NCBI GenBank assembly: GCA_036703985.1
Contig: DATNQN010000067.1
Coordinates: forward strand, 1 to 64,000
Source: Leptolyngbyaceae cyanobacterium
GTDB lineage: Bacteria; Cyanobacteriota; Cyanobacteriia; Cyanobacteriales; Aerosakkonemataceae
Direction: 5' to 3'
DNA: 64,000 bases
Positions 18,863 through 27,448 of this stretch are shown here, piece after piece. The notes below the pieces were generated by a model. It did not search any database. It had not been told where the DNA came from and saw only the letters and a list, made by a program, of their open reading frames with translations. The translations under genes were made by a program, and so were the position numbers. Numbering within the stretch: position 1 is the stretch's first letter; the number at the start of each line of letters is the position of its first letter.

Positions 18863-19657
18863 TTAAGCGATCGCTTGTTTCAAACTTTGGCAAAATTCCT
18901 CTATTGCTTTTAACCCTTCTTCTGGAGTTCCGTCTGCCAAACGTTTGACAAAAGCGCTACCGACAATTGCCCCATCTGCACCCCAGTCTTTTACTTGTTT
19001 AGCGTGTTCTGGTGCAGAAATGCCAAATCCTACACCGATTGGTTTATCGGTGAGATCGCGCATTTGTTTGAGTAAATCTTCTACTCGCCCTTCCAGTCCC
19101 GATCGCATTCCCGTGACGCCAGTTACGCTAACTAAATAGATAAAGCCTTGGGATTGTTGCGCGATCGCTTTGATTCTTTCTGGCGAACTGGTGGGCGCTA
19201 CCAATAATACCACATCAATACCTAATTCGGCAGCTGGTTTGAGCAAACCTTCCGCTTCTTCCAAGGGTAAATCTGGCACCACTAACCCTTTGATGCCTAT
19301 ATTAGATATTTGATTGAGAAAAGTTTCGATTCCCCGATTGATAATTGGATTGTAATAGGTGAACAGGACGATCGGCGATCGCAATTGGGGGATCGTACCC
19401 TCCAACATTTTTAGCACGTCATCTAATTTAGTTCCCTTCGCCAAGGCACGAGTAGCGGCAGCTTGAATTACCGGGCCATCTGCTAGCGGGTCAGAGTAAG
19501 GAACGCCCAATTCGATGATATCAGCACCATTGCGATCGAGAATTTGCAACGCCTTCGCCGTTGTTTCCAAATCCGGATCGCCAGCTGTAATGAAAGGGAT
19601 TAAAGCACACCTGGAGCGAGAGCGTAAAGACTCAAAGCAGTCTGAAATTAAAGTCAT
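18863..19657 (-). CDS. trpA: Tryptophan synthase alpha chain
   Basis: TrpA cleaves indole-3-glycerol phosphate to indole and glyceraldehyde 3-phosphate and passes indole to TrpB. It is full length at 264 residues. Catalytic E49 lies in [12 protein letters not shown] and D60 in LADGP. The phosphate loops VSVTGVTG and [11 protein letters not shown] are intact. It is the last gene of a leftward group ndhL-DUF3007-trpA, a linkage I recall from other cyanobacteria. A tandem-repeat spacer (19661-19738) separates it from DUF3007, so it may be transcribed separately. Confidence 0.95.
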   Translation of the reverse strand: MTLISDCFESLRSRSRCALIPFITAGDPDLETTAKALQILDRNGADIIELGVPYSDPLADGPVIQAAATRALAKGTKLDDVLKMLEGTIPQLRSPIVLFTYYNPIINRGIETFLNQISNIGIKGLVVPDLPLEEAEGLLKPAAELGIDVVLLVAPTSSPERIKAIAQQSQGFIYLVSVTGVTGMRSGLEGRVEDLLKQMRDLTDKPIGVGFGISAPEHAKQVKDWGADGAIVGSAFVKRLADGTPEEGLKAIEEFCQSLKQAIA

Positions 19658-19660
19658 TCG

Positions 19661-19738
19661 ATTTTAGATTTTAGATTTTAGATTTTAGATTTTAGACTGC
19701 CATCGGAACAATCTAAAATCGGCAATCTAAAATTTCGG
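19661..19738. repeat. GATTTTA tandem repeat with inverted partner
   Basis: About five copies of the heptamer GATTTTA (19661-19697) are followed by AATCTAAAATCGG units in the opposite sense (19709-19738). The two could fold into a long imperfect hairpin in either transcript. The same heptamer appears at 17321-17347. Confidence 0.75.
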
Positions 19739-19825
19739 CTTTTTAAGCAAAAACCATTATGGGTAATCAGTCGTCGGTAGCTATGAATAGATTCTTTTTT
19801 CTTACCCACTACCCACTACCCACCT

Positions 19826-20125
19826 TTACTTTTCTTTTTCAACTTCCGCCTGGAGTTTTGCCAGTTCTTCGGGTGTCATTTCTGCCAGACGCTTGTTTAA
19901 GACAGCTTCTTCATAATCTTTTAACTGCTGGTTGTAGGTCATTTGTTTTGTTCCCGCTCGGAACAGATAAGTTAGCAGCCAGCCAATTAAGCCACCAACT
20001 AATAATGCCTGACTCCATAAACCTGCTTGCAAGCTATCGAATCCAGCCACTTGCAAAAGCAAGTAAACTATCCCACCAGCAGCAAAAATACCAAAGCCAA
20101 TGCCTATGATGTCAATTCTTCGCAT
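19826..20125 (-). CDS. DUF3007 family membrane protein
   Basis: This 99-residue cyanobacterial and plastid-type protein of unknown function has two membrane helices (about 4-24 and 34-54). A basic loop RAGTKQMTYNQQLKDYEEAVL and a coiled acidic tail (EMTPEELAKLQAEVEKEK) follow. ATG 20125 gives MRRIDIIGIG. A TTG at 20152 would overlap the ndhL stop by four bases. It lies 23 bases after ndhL, so the two are probably co-transcribed, which suggests but does not show a link to the NDH-1 complex. Confidence 0.82.
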   Translation of the reverse strand: MRRIDIIGIGFGIFAAGGIVYLLLQVAGFDSLQAGLWSQALLVGGLIGWLLTYLFRAGTKQMTYNQQLKDYEEAVLNKRLAEMTPEELAKLQAEVEKEK

Positions 20126-20148
20126 TTGGGGATTATACAAAATATTCC

Positions 20149-20361
20149 TCAAGCTTCAATCTGTCGCCGCTTTGGTCGAAAATTCCAAAATGGGGCGAGC
20201 AGTAATAAACCTGGGAAGAAGAAGAAAACCATAAAGTACATAAAGCCTCGTTCAAACGAACTAGCGATGTACCAGCGGTTTTGCAGGTAGATTAACACTG
20301 CAAAGGGAAGTACCAGCAGGTAAGCTCCACCCAAAATTAGATACAGAAGCGAAACGACCAT
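20149..20361 (-). CDS. ndhL: NAD(P)H-quinone oxidoreductase subunit L
   Basis: NdhL is a small membrane subunit of the thylakoid NDH-1 complex, which serves cyclic electron flow and CO2 uptake. Starting from ATG 20361 the protein is 70 residues, the usual length. It has a first helix [20 protein letters not shown], the conserved [20 protein letters not shown] and the end [17 protein letters not shown] second ATG lies at 20367. The frame stays open to a TTG at 20451, which would add 30 residues not typical of the family. It heads the ndhL-DUF3007-trpA group. Confidence 0.9.
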   Translation of the reverse strand: MVVSLLYLILGGAYLLVLPFAVLIYLQNRWYIASSFERGFMYFMVFFFFPGLLLLAPFWNFRPKRRQIEA

Positions 20362-20529
20362 TACCATTGGTTTACCAGCAGCTAGCAATAAACGCTGCCG
20401 ATCATTGTACCAGGGATCGGGGATGGCGGGGATTTTTTCTTGTTTGAGCAAATTTAAGCAAATAGGGTTGCGAAGAAATGAAATTAATGCTGGAATAGTA
20501 AATGCAGATACCTAAACCAAACCCAATAT

Positions 20530-20907
20530 GGGGGCGTGGCGGAATGGTAGACGCTACGGACTTAGAAAACTGAGCCTTGATGGAGAAATCTATCAAGTGA
20601 CTGCTCTCAAATTCAGGGAAACCTAAATCTGTTCGCAGACAAGGCAATCCTGAGCCAATCCGAGTCCTTAGTCCATAGCTGTTGGTCAAAGGTCAATATC
20701 AAAAAAATGGCTGATGACCGGGTGCTAATGACTAATTCGGAAGGTGCAGAGACTCGACGGGAGCTACCCTAACGTAAAGCCGAGGGTAAAGGGAGAGTCC
20801 AATTCTCAAAGCCCGGGGAAAATCCTCAAGGCAGTAGCGAAAGCTGCGGGAGAATGAAAATCCGTTGGCCGTAAAAGGCCGTGTGGGTTCAAGTCCCACC
20901 GCCCCCA
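20530..20907 (+). tRNA. trnL-UAA: tRNA-Leu(UAA), split by a group I intron
   Basis: The 5' exon is 20530-20563 and the 3' exon 20857-20907. The acceptor stem pairs GGGGGCG with CGCCCCC, with discriminator A at 20907; CCA is not encoded. The anticodon stem ACGGA/TCCGT encloses the loop CTTAAAA. The intron interrupts the anticodon between U34 and A35, the ancestral position in cyanobacteria and plastids. The T arm GTGGGTTCAAGTCCCAC and a variable arm with GGCC/GGCC are intact. Confidence 0.97.
20564..20856 (+). ncRNA. Group I self-splicing intron of trnL(UAA)
   Basis: This 293-nt intron begins after U34 and ends in the terminal G. Conserved core stretches such as GGTGCAGAGACTCGACGGG, TAACGTAAAGCCGAGGG and AGCGAAAGCTGCGGGAGAATG match the cyanobacterial/plastid IC3 group as known from Anabaena. 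Bases 20668-20735 form a long extra stem (TTAGTC/GACTAA, TAGC/GCTA and GGTCA/TGACC steps) in the region corresponding to the length-variable P6b. There is no homing-endonuclease frame. Confidence 0.93.
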
Positions 20908-21249
20908 TTTAAAATTATTGTCAAAAATTATTATTTTTTTTGTTGGCTTAAAGCTCTACGTAGATTTACTAACTGTGCGTTAGCTATCTATGGGAGTTTA
21001 TAGTAGGTATATCCGATCCACTCTGTAATTATCGTGCTAGCCTGTTGCTATGTCCAAGATATCTCATATTAAGGATGCTCGAGCTATACTGCACGTTTAA
21101 GCTGAATTTTCTTTGTCGATCGGTTAAGCTAAACACAGCTTTGGGAAAAAATATACTGTAGCTCTGTAGGGTAACAGAAGTTAAACTGCAAGTAGGGTCG
21201 ATCGGGGTGTCATCAGCTTAGTTTTATCAAAACATCTACCACGGCTACT
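20908..21249 (+). other. 342-bp spacer, no gene seen
   Basis: It is AT-rich and lies between trnL and the next plus-strand gene. A TATACT at 21152-21157 might serve as a -10 for that gene, without a recognisable -35. Nothing else was found on either strand. Confidence 0.4.
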
Positions 21250-22626
21250 ATGTCCTTAGCCAAAACGATCGGGGACGGTCTACCAACTGTAAATCAAACC
21301 AATACCCTTGTCCAAAAAAGCGTAGAAAGCTCTCGTTTGCAGCCATTTCAAGAAACGATTTATCAGTTTTTACTGATGATTGTCAAGCAATGGTCAGCAC
21401 AAGATGTATTGAGGGAGTTTAAGCACTTATTTATTTATCAGGTGGGTTGTAGCAATCAAGAAGCCCTCAACGGATTATATCAAATTATCCTGGATAAAAA
21501 TGAACCGGAATTTAGAAACACCTTAAAGCGCTGTTGCTACATTTTGGTTAATAACTGGGATGCTACCAGGCAGCATCAACCAATACAAGAGTTAATTCAA
21601 TTATTTGCCGATACGGAAAACTCGCAAGATACTTTTTCTCCGACTGTAGACTGCGTAAAAAGCTGGCTAGCTAATTTTATTAAAAGTAAAGACTATGAAG
21701 AGTTGAAATTATTTGTTGCCAAACATGATTCCCAAGGAGAATGGACGCATCGTTATACTTCTTACCTTTTGGTTCCCCAATTTATCGATCTAAATAATCC
21801 TGTAGAACAAAGAGAAGCGGCTAGAGCGCGGGCAAAACGACTGAAAGATAAGTTTAAATTTGAGCTAGCTATGTATACTGCTCATTCTCAGTCACCAATG
21901 GCTAGAGATAGCCAGCGAAAACACCCCAATCCAACTGGAATGGGAGATGAAGTGCTACGCCTAATTAAAGCTATTGTGGCGAAACGGGGCCCGTTTAGCT
22001 ATGCAAATTTGGCTAATATTTTTATCAAACAAACTCAAAATGTAAGCTATGAATTCTTTAAAGAAAGCTTGAGCAAGTATTTAATATTTTCAGTGGCTAA
22101 TCAAAGCTTTGTCAATGTCTTTCAGAAAAGCTTATCTGACAAACTGGCATCTCTGTATGAGAATTATCATCAGGAAATCGTCAATGAAGCTTTAATATTG
22201 AGGACGTGCAATCGGGTAATTGAGTATTTAACGACGGAAAATAATCGAGACCCTTCACCATTATTTGCTTTGCTGTTATCTCAGGGAAATCCGCTTACTT
22301 TAGTAGTGATCATGCTAAAAGTAATTTTGATTTCTCCTAACTCTCGTCTTCATTTGGAACTTTGTATTGCTGCGTTAATTAAGTACTATCAAAAATATCC
22401 CGTAACGGAATGCCATTGGGTAGTTACTTTTTTGGAAGTGTTTAATATTACCTTCGCAATTTATGCGGAAAATGTGGAATACAATTTAATCAATATGCAA
22501 CAAAATGATGCGTCGGAAGAAGGGCAAAGCTTGGCTTTAGATAGTTACCGAATCTTCTCTCAACTTAAATGGGATGCTAATTCAGAAATTGCTCAAGAAC
22601 AGGCGAAGTTGGAGGAAATGCTTTAA
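21250..22626 (+). CDS. Conserved-looking helical protein, function not recognised
   Basis: I cannot place this 458-residue protein. It has no signal peptide or transmembrane segment and is rich in amphipathic helices, which suggests an all-alpha, perhaps armadillo/HEAT-like, cytoplasmic protein. Notable stretches are TIYQFLLMIVKQWSAQDVL near the N-terminus, a basic segment EAARARAKRLKDKFKFELA at about 195-213, and a weak winged-helix-like LRLIKAIVAKRGPFSYANLANIF at about 237-259. The C-terminal third has clustered Leu/Ile helices (PLTLVVIMLKVILI). It is a single gene, convergent with the UPF0104 gene. Codon use matches its neighbours. Confidence 0.75.
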   Translation: MSLAKTIGDGLPTVNQTNTLVQKSVESSRLQPFQETIYQFLLMIVKQWSAQDVLREFKHLFIYQVGCSNQEALNGLYQIILDKNEPEFRNTLKRCCYILVNNWDATRQHQPIQELIQLFADTENSQDTFSPTVDCVKSWLANFIKSKDYEELKLFVAKHDSQGEWTHRYTSYLLVPQFIDLNNPVEQREAARARAKRLKDKFKFELAMYTAHSQSPMARDSQRKHPNPTGMGDEVLRLIKAIVAKRGPFSYANLANIFIKQTQNVSYEFFKESLSKYLIFSVANQSFVNVFQKSLSDKLASLYENYHQEIVNEALILRTCNRVIEYLTTENNRDPSPLFALLLSQGNPLTLVVIMLKVILISPNSRLHLELCIAALIKYYQKYPVTECHWVVTFLEVFNITFAIYAENVEYNLINMQQNDASEEGQSLALDSYRIFSQLKWDANSEIAQEQAKLEEML

Positions 22627-22685
22627 GGGAAAGGGAAAGAAGGAAAACTATTATAATTATTGGGTTTTTCCTTCGTTCCTTTTCC

Positions 22686-23654
22686 TCAAAAAGGTCGATC
22701 GTTTGGGTAATAACGATCGCAAAATTTTTCATACAGCCAAACTAGTGCCGCGCCTTGAGCTTCTGCCAAGATACTAACTAAACGATAGAGAGCAATTACG
22801 GCGAGGATTTGGGGGATCGCATCGTTGGAAAAGCTTGATTTGAGGAGGGCGATCGCAGTTGCTTCAAAAATACCGATGCCTCCCGGTAATCCTGGTAGTA
22901 TAAATCCCAACAACCATGCCGCGCTAAACACGCCCAATAGAGGTAATATTTGGCTGGGATATATCTGTATGAGTGCTAGCCAAGTAAACAAAAAACCGAC
23001 ACCCCGCAGGCTCACAAATCCGATTTCACCTAATAAAGGTAATAAAGGGTAGCGTTGGATGAGGAAATTACTAGTATCATCTGCAACAAAACCTTTGGCT
23101 TTTGCTTTCAGCCGACTGGCAACTTGAATGAGGGGATTTAAAATACCGGGATGAACGGCGATCGAAACACCAACTAAACCAATTAATTGCCAGCAACGGT
23201 AAAGCAAAGGTAAGGTTTCGATTAGTTGGGTACTAATGAGAGCGATCGACAAAGCAGCAGATGCCATTAACAGAGATTCCAACACCACGCTGAGGGTAGC
23301 GACACCAGCCGAAACACCGATCTCAGTAGCAGCCTTGATGCGTCCGTAAAAATGCCAAACATTACCGGGTAAATACTTAGCAATATTAGTTTTTAAGTAT
23401 ATTCGCGTACTCCAAAAACCATCGACGGGTTGATGTAGTTCCCGCAACACCCAACTCCACACCCAACCAGACCAAATATGAGCCAGTACGGTCACGCCAG
23501 TTGCGATCGCGAGATTAACCCATCCAGCGCTGCTGATGCGGATCGCTGCTATTTCTGCTGCTCGATCCTTAAATGCCTTGGTTAAAAAAAACAATGCCAT
23601 ACCTATCACTAGCCAGCGTAGATAGGGCTTCAGTCGCGACCGAATTTGCTTCAT
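22686..23654 (-). CDS. UPF0104 / lysylphosphatidylglycerol-synthase-like integral membrane protein
   Basis: This 322-residue protein has about seven or eight membrane helices. It has the family features YLPGNVWHFYGRI and the late glycine/proline stretch LGFILPGLPGGIGIFEATAIALL. These match the N-terminal membrane domain of MprF-type flippases and the YbhN family. No aminoacyl-transferase domain is attached, so lysyl-lipid synthesis is not expected; a lipid-handling or transport role is inferred. It ends convergently with the unknown gene to its left. Confidence 0.85.
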   Translation of the reverse strand: MKQIRSRLKPYLRWLVIGMALFFLTKAFKDRAAEIAAIRISSAGWVNLAIATGVTVLAHIWSGWVWSWVLRELHQPVDGFWSTRIYLKTNIAKYLPGNVWHFYGRIKAATEIGVSAGVATLSVVLESLLMASAALSIALISTQLIETLPLLYRCWQLIGLVGVSIAVHPGILNPLIQVASRLKAKAKGFVADDTSNFLIQRYPLLPLLGEIGFVSLRGVGFLFTWLALIQIYPSQILPLLGVFSAAWLLGFILPGLPGGIGIFEATAIALLKSSFSNDAIPQILAVIALYRLVSILAEAQGAALVWLYEKFCDRYYPNDRPF

Positions 23655-23960
23655 AAAAGTGGTGATTTGACAACAAGAAAGTTACATAGCCTTGGCTTAC
23701 GGGTATTAAATTTTTACCTAAGCTTAGAAGCCATGTAACAGATTATAAAGTTAGGGAATCAATAGGTCGATAGCTTCTATGTCTTCAGTGAGAGTTTATG
23801 GTTAGCAATGTTTCTAGCCGCAGATTGATACTTGTTTTGTTTCTAGCTAATAAGCTTATCGATAGTGATGTTTGTTTAGTCAATTCTTGGCAAACATTTC
23901 TAATCAATTAAGGATTGCTAATTCCTCTAAAAATTTGAAAAAAAAGGAGAAACTTTTAGC
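23655..23960. other. Spacer with an interrupted dyad
   Basis: Divergent promoters are expected here. GTTACAT (23681-23687) and GGCTT (23694-23698) pair with AAGCCATGTAAC (23728-23739), giving a 12-bp dyad with a six-base bulge in one arm. No gene is visible. A ribosome site AAGGAG lies at about 23943-23948, ahead of the next gene. Confidence 0.45.
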
Positions 23961-24275
23961 ATGAAATCTTCTAAATTGTCCAAATTTGTTGGCGCTGGTC
24001 TACTTAGTTTAAGCTTGGCTGTTGTTCCTGTAGCTGCCTCTGCTACTACAGGAACAGGAACCGACACTACTACTACTTCTCCGAATACAACTAATACAAC
24101 TGTAGACACCGACCGTCGCGCTGGAACGGATTATGCACGCGATGACGGTTTTGATTGGGGTTGGTTAGGTTTGCTTGGTTTACTTGGTTTAGCTGGTTTA
24201 GCTGGTCGCAAGCGCGAAGAACCAGCACGTTATCGCGAACCAGATGAAGTTAGCCGTCCAGGTGCTCGTTTCTAA
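23961..24275 (+). CDS. WGxxGxxG-type secreted/membrane-tail protein
   Basis: This 104-residue protein has an N-terminal signal peptide (VGAGLLSLSLAVVPVAASA) and a Thr-rich disordered stretch (about 28-52). Near the C-terminus is the tripartite sorting-like signal DWGWLGLLGLLGLAGLAGRKRE: a WG motif, a hydrophobic Leu/Gly helix and a basic cluster. This matches the WGxxGxxG family, whose role is unknown but which resembles surface-sorting signals. A strong AAGGAG precedes the start. A terminator hairpin follows at 24304, so it is its own unit. Confidence 0.82.
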   Translation: MKSSKLSKFVGAGLLSLSLAVVPVAASATTGTGTDTTTTSPNTTNTTVDTDRRAGTDYARDDGFDWGWLGLLGLLGLAGLAGRKREEPARYREPDEVSRPGARF

Positions 24276-24303
24276 TTTATCGGTGAATGTAAATGCAAAA
24301 CCT

Positions 24304-24345
24304 AAAGAGGGCGTGAGGAATTTAACTTAATAGCCCTCTTTCACC
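24304..24345 (+). terminator. Hairpin after the WGxxGxxG gene
   Basis: AAAGAGGGC (24304-24312) pairs with GCCCTCTTT (24333-24341) across a 20-base loop, ending in a short T run. It begins 28 bases beyond the stop codon. Confidence 0.65.
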
Positions 24346-24481
24346 TTGAATATAGCCGCTCTCTCTAAAGATAGACAACTTTTACCGGGAAAATAATCGG
24401 AATGTGACTTCCGTTAGATGAAGCGATCCCCAGTTTCTTTCTATGGTTGGGAAGCGGTGGTACAAAAGATTTGAGGTATTT

Positions 24482-25054
24482 GTGAAACAGCTAACTTCTT
24501 TTTTTAAAAAAGTAAAAATCCACCAACTCTTAACTGCTTTAGTAGCAGTAATTGCCCTATTTGTTACCACTGCTTGTAACGCAGGCGATCAAATGGGTGC
24601 GCGTCCAATGAATCCTCCTGTACAAGCTGGAGGTGCTAATAATCCTTACAAAGGTGGTGGAGATAGTTACACCAAATACAACTTATCTACAGATCCTAAC
24701 GCTCACAGTACAAAAGGAAATTCAAATCGGGATAGAGCAGACTTACAATTAATTTCCGGTCAATTAATTGCTGCTAACCAAATTGAAAGCGATGCAGCAG
24801 ACTTACTTTACCCAGGATCGGATGCTACCCATAGCGCCAATCCAGATATTGGCCCTAGAGGAGAAAAAGAATTAACCAAGTCAGCTACTCAGATACCTGC
24901 GCCTCGACAAGATGTGATCGATCGCAGTAATCCCGGCGAACAAATCCTAGAAAAAGCAGGCCAAGCATTCAAAGATGCGTCTAACTTCCTGAAAGATGAT
25001 GCAAATGAAGCTAGCAAACGACCTGAGTTACAACCTAACCCCGGTCGCCGCTAA
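24482..25054 (+). CDS. Lipoprotein, first of a related pair (DUF6658-like)
   Basis: This 190-residue protein has a signal region (FKKVKIHQLLTALVAVIALF) ending in the lipobox VTTAC, so it should be lipid-anchored. Conserved phrases are MGARPMNPPVQAGG and NPYKGGGDSYTKY, and a hydrophilic helical tail follows. GTG at 24482 is chosen over the ATG at 24443: it has GAGG five bases ahead, and it makes the N-terminus line up with the next gene's product. I recall this family from cyanobacteria as DUF6658, but the number is uncertain. Function unknown; the 103-bp gap to its paralog suggests co-expression. Confidence 0.75.
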   Translation: MKQLTSFFKKVKIHQLLTALVAVIALFVTTACNAGDQMGARPMNPPVQAGGANNPYKGGGDSYTKYNLSTDPNAHSTKGNSNRDRADLQLISGQLIAANQIESDAADLLYPGSDATHSANPDIGPRGEKELTKSATQIPAPRQDVIDRSNPGEQILEKAGQAFKDASNFLKDDANEASKRPELQPNPGRR

Positions 25055-25157
25055 GTATAAAAGTGGATTTAGTTCTTGGTAAAAAGTTACTTTTCCCTTG
25101 ACTAACTGCTAATTATCTCAACAAATCAATACTTTCACACCAATCAAGGAGTGGTTT

Positions 25158-25745
25158 ATGAACAAAGTGATTTCTGTTTTCAAGCGTTTCAACTTTTTGC
25201 GAGTCTTAACTGTTGTTTTTGCTGGCCTTATTCTATTCGTAACTACAGCTTGTGGTTCTAACTTACAAGCAAAAGCTTTAAGCAATAATCCCAGACCAGA
25301 AGTACCAAACAACGCAGTTACTAACCGCTATGAAGGCGGAATGAATGACTTTAGCGATGTCGATCCTCGGTTTGATGCTTCCCGGTCACAAACTAAAGCC
25401 AACGATGCGATCGGTAAAGCAGAAGGAAACTTGACAAAGCGGGCTGATTCTCCCGAACAATATGCTCGCAACTATCGTTCTGGTACACCTTTAGGCGAAC
25501 GAGTACAAAACTTGGCTGAAGATGTTAGCGAGTCAACTAAAGAATTGACCACTGGTGTTGCTAAGGGTACTCAGCGCGGTATTCATAACGTCAAAGAAAA
25601 TAGCCAAGATGCAGCTGAAGGCGTAGCTGATACTACTGAACGTGCTGCTTCCAATGCTAAGAAAAATGCTGAATATGCAGGTAAAGACCTAGCAAATAAA
25701 GCTGATAAAGCTGGTGACAAAGTTTCTAACTTCTTCCAAGATTAA
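25158..25745 (+). CDS. Lipoprotein, second of the pair, with LEA-like helical tail
   Basis: This 195-residue protein is related to the preceding gene product through its N-terminus (VISVFKRFNFLRVLTVVF, then lipobox VTTAC with the acylated cysteine at about 32) and the NRYEGGMNDFSDVDPR region. The last ~80 residues are Lys/Ala/Asp-rich heptad-like repeats (NAKKNAEYAGKDLANKADK). They resemble LEA or apolipoprotein-type amphipathic helices, suggesting membrane or stress-protective binding as inference. A good ribosome site AAGGAG stands seven bases before ATG. Confidence 0.78.
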   Translation: MNKVISVFKRFNFLRVLTVVFAGLILFVTTACGSNLQAKALSNNPRPEVPNNAVTNRYEGGMNDFSDVDPRFDASRSQTKANDAIGKAEGNLTKRADSPEQYARNYRSGTPLGERVQNLAEDVSESTKELTTGVAKGTQRGIHNVKENSQDAAEGVADTTERAASNAKKNAEYAGKDLANKADKAGDKVSNFFQD

Positions 25746-25840
25746 GCAGATGATACAGCTGGCACTACCAATGATGTAGTGCGCTAAAAAATACCGATTT
25801 GCCATTCAACTAAATAGTGTTTCGAGCGGCAATATAATAG

Positions 25841-25871
25841 AAGCCCGGTTTCTTGAAGAAATCGGGTTTCT
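25841..25871. repeat. GAAACCCGGTTTCTT palindromic repeat, copy 1
   Basis: AGCCCGGTTTCTT and AAGAAATCGGGTTTCT lie back to back as an imperfect inverted repeat. The same family is at 34896-34934, 40048-40081 and 53994-54064. It is downstream of the lipoprotein pair and may act as a terminator. Confidence 0.75.
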
Positions 25872-25995
25872 GGTCTTGCAGATATCTAAAAAAAGCAGTT
25901 ATAGAGGTTAAGGTATCTTTGAGGATTCACTAGCAAACTTATTAATTACGGTTGGCTGACGAATGAGAATAGCATGATGCCCAATGCCTTTTTCA

Positions 25996-27240
25996 TTATT
26001 GCCGATGACTGTACCAACCTTCTAATGCTAGGCGATGAACTTCTCGCCAGCTAACATCATTTTCCCTGGCTAAAGCGGCGCAATCTTCATATTCTGGTTG
26101 GACGTTGGTAATGCGATCGCCACTGCCGGCTAATTTTACTCTTACTTCTCCATAAGGCGTTTGTACGATTTGAATTTGCCGTTCCAAGGTGGCTCTGGTT
26201 TGAGTTGAATGACGAATGCCTAAAGTAGTAGTTTCGCGGAATAAAACAACTTCGCAAGCTGGTTGATTTTCTGGATGACAAATTACGGTTAATAACACTC
26301 CCTGACGGGATTTTTTCATCACGATCGGCTGAGTAAACACGTCTAAAGCGCCAGCCGAAAATAAAGCTTCAAAAGTATAGGCTATAGCTTGGGGACTCAA
26401 ATCATCAATTTGGGTTTCTAAAACTGAAATTTTTTCTAACTTAGGGATGGGAAAAAATGCTTCTGAGTTAGGGGATCGATTATCGATTTCCCCAATCCAA
26501 AGTCTGAGGATGTTGGGAATCGTTAATTGACGGGAACCTGCCCCCAAACCAACTTTATGGATCGCCATTTGGGGTGGAGGGCCAAAACTAGTAGCGAGAG
26601 TAACTGCGATCGCAGCCCCAGTAGGCGTTACCAATTCCTTCTCAATTCCATTACTGTAAACTGGCACCTGACGAGTTTCCCACAATTTCAGCACTGCGGG
26701 AGTTGGTACTGGCAATTTACCATGTGCCGCTTCTACGATGCCACCACCAGTAGGCAACGGAGAACAGTAAAGTTGAGTAATGCCCAGCCAATCCAATGCC
26801 AAACAAGTACCGACAATATCAACAATGGCATCTGTCGCGCCAACCTCGTGAAAGTGTACCTTTTCTGGCGCAATCCCGTGAACGGCACCTTCTGCTTCTG
26901 CCAACTTCCGAAAAACTGCCAAACTAGCCGCTTCTGCTTTTTGAGGTAACTTAGCCTTGGTAATAATTGCTTCTATTTCTGGCAGATGACGTGCGTGATG
27001 GTGGGAATGGTCACCATGATGATGGTGATGATGGTCATCTACTAAATCTACATGAACTTTTGTGGCTTGTTGCCCGTTGCGCTGAACTAATTCTGCCCGT
27101 AGCTGGTACTCGTGAGAAATTCCCAAAAGATCTAGCTTCTCTATTAAATACTCTAAGGGAACGCCAGCACTCACCATTGCTCCCAGACACATATCTCCGG
27201 CAATTCCAGCAGGACATTCAAGATAAGCTAACTTGGTCAT
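25996..27240 (-). CDS. larC: Nickel pincer cofactor biosynthesis protein LarC
   Basis: LarC inserts nickel into the pyridinium dithiocarboxylate mononucleotide cofactor of LarA-type racemases. The 414-residue protein has the N-terminal YLECPAGIAGDMCLGAMV, then a His-rich metal-binding loop (about 69-85, runs of His and DH pairs), VHFHEVGATDAIVDIVG, and a C-terminal domain with ETQIDDLSPQAIAYTFE and KKSRQGVLLTVI. It is one uninterrupted frame, unlike the lactobacillus gene that needs a frameshift. No larA, larB or larE lies in the window, so the client enzyme is unknown. Confidence 0.92.
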   Translation of the reverse strand: MTKLAYLECPAGIAGDMCLGAMVSAGVPLEYLIEKLDLLGISHEYQLRAELVQRNGQQATKVHVDLVDDHHHHHHGDHSHHHARHLPEIEAIITKAKLPQKAEAASLAVFRKLAEAEGAVHGIAPEKVHFHEVGATDAIVDIVGTCLALDWLGITQLYCSPLPTGGGIVEAAHGKLPVPTPAVLKLWETRQVPVYSNGIEKELVTPTGAAIAVTLATSFGPPPQMAIHKVGLGAGSRQLTIPNILRLWIGEIDNRSPNSEAFFPIPKLEKISVLETQIDDLSPQAIAYTFEALFSAGALDVFTQPIVMKKSRQGVLLTVICHPENQPACEVVLFRETTTLGIRHSTQTRATLERQIQIVQTPYGEVRVKLAGSGDRITNVQPEYEDCAALARENDVSWREVHRLALEGWYSHRQ

Positions 27241-27352
27241 TGCGATCTGTCATTAGTAATCGGTGATTGGTCATTAGTGATCGGTCATTGGTGATTGGTC
27301 AAGAGGAAATTTCGATAACAAATGACAAATAACAAATGACTAATGACCAATT
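27240..27352. repeat. CATTGGT/CATTAGT heptamer repeat array
   Basis: Irregular 7-8-bp units of the type GTCATTGGTGATTGGTCATTAG run first, followed by the complementary sense (ACAAATGACTAATGACCAA), so the array is a loose inverted repeat. The same units lie at 14258-14300, 39148-39182, 50689-50722, 50845-50895 and 53961-54125. Confidence 0.7.
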
Positions 27353-27448
27353 AGCCAATTAATATTGTAAACGATCGGCTGTTACCCAAAATCCGACCAA
27401 AAAGCCATTTTCGATCGCGCTTTCTCAGATTCTATCCAGCAAAAAATT

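Noticed and set aside
25996..27240. Programmed frameshift in larC
   Set aside because: The frame is continuous through both domains, so no frameshift is needed.
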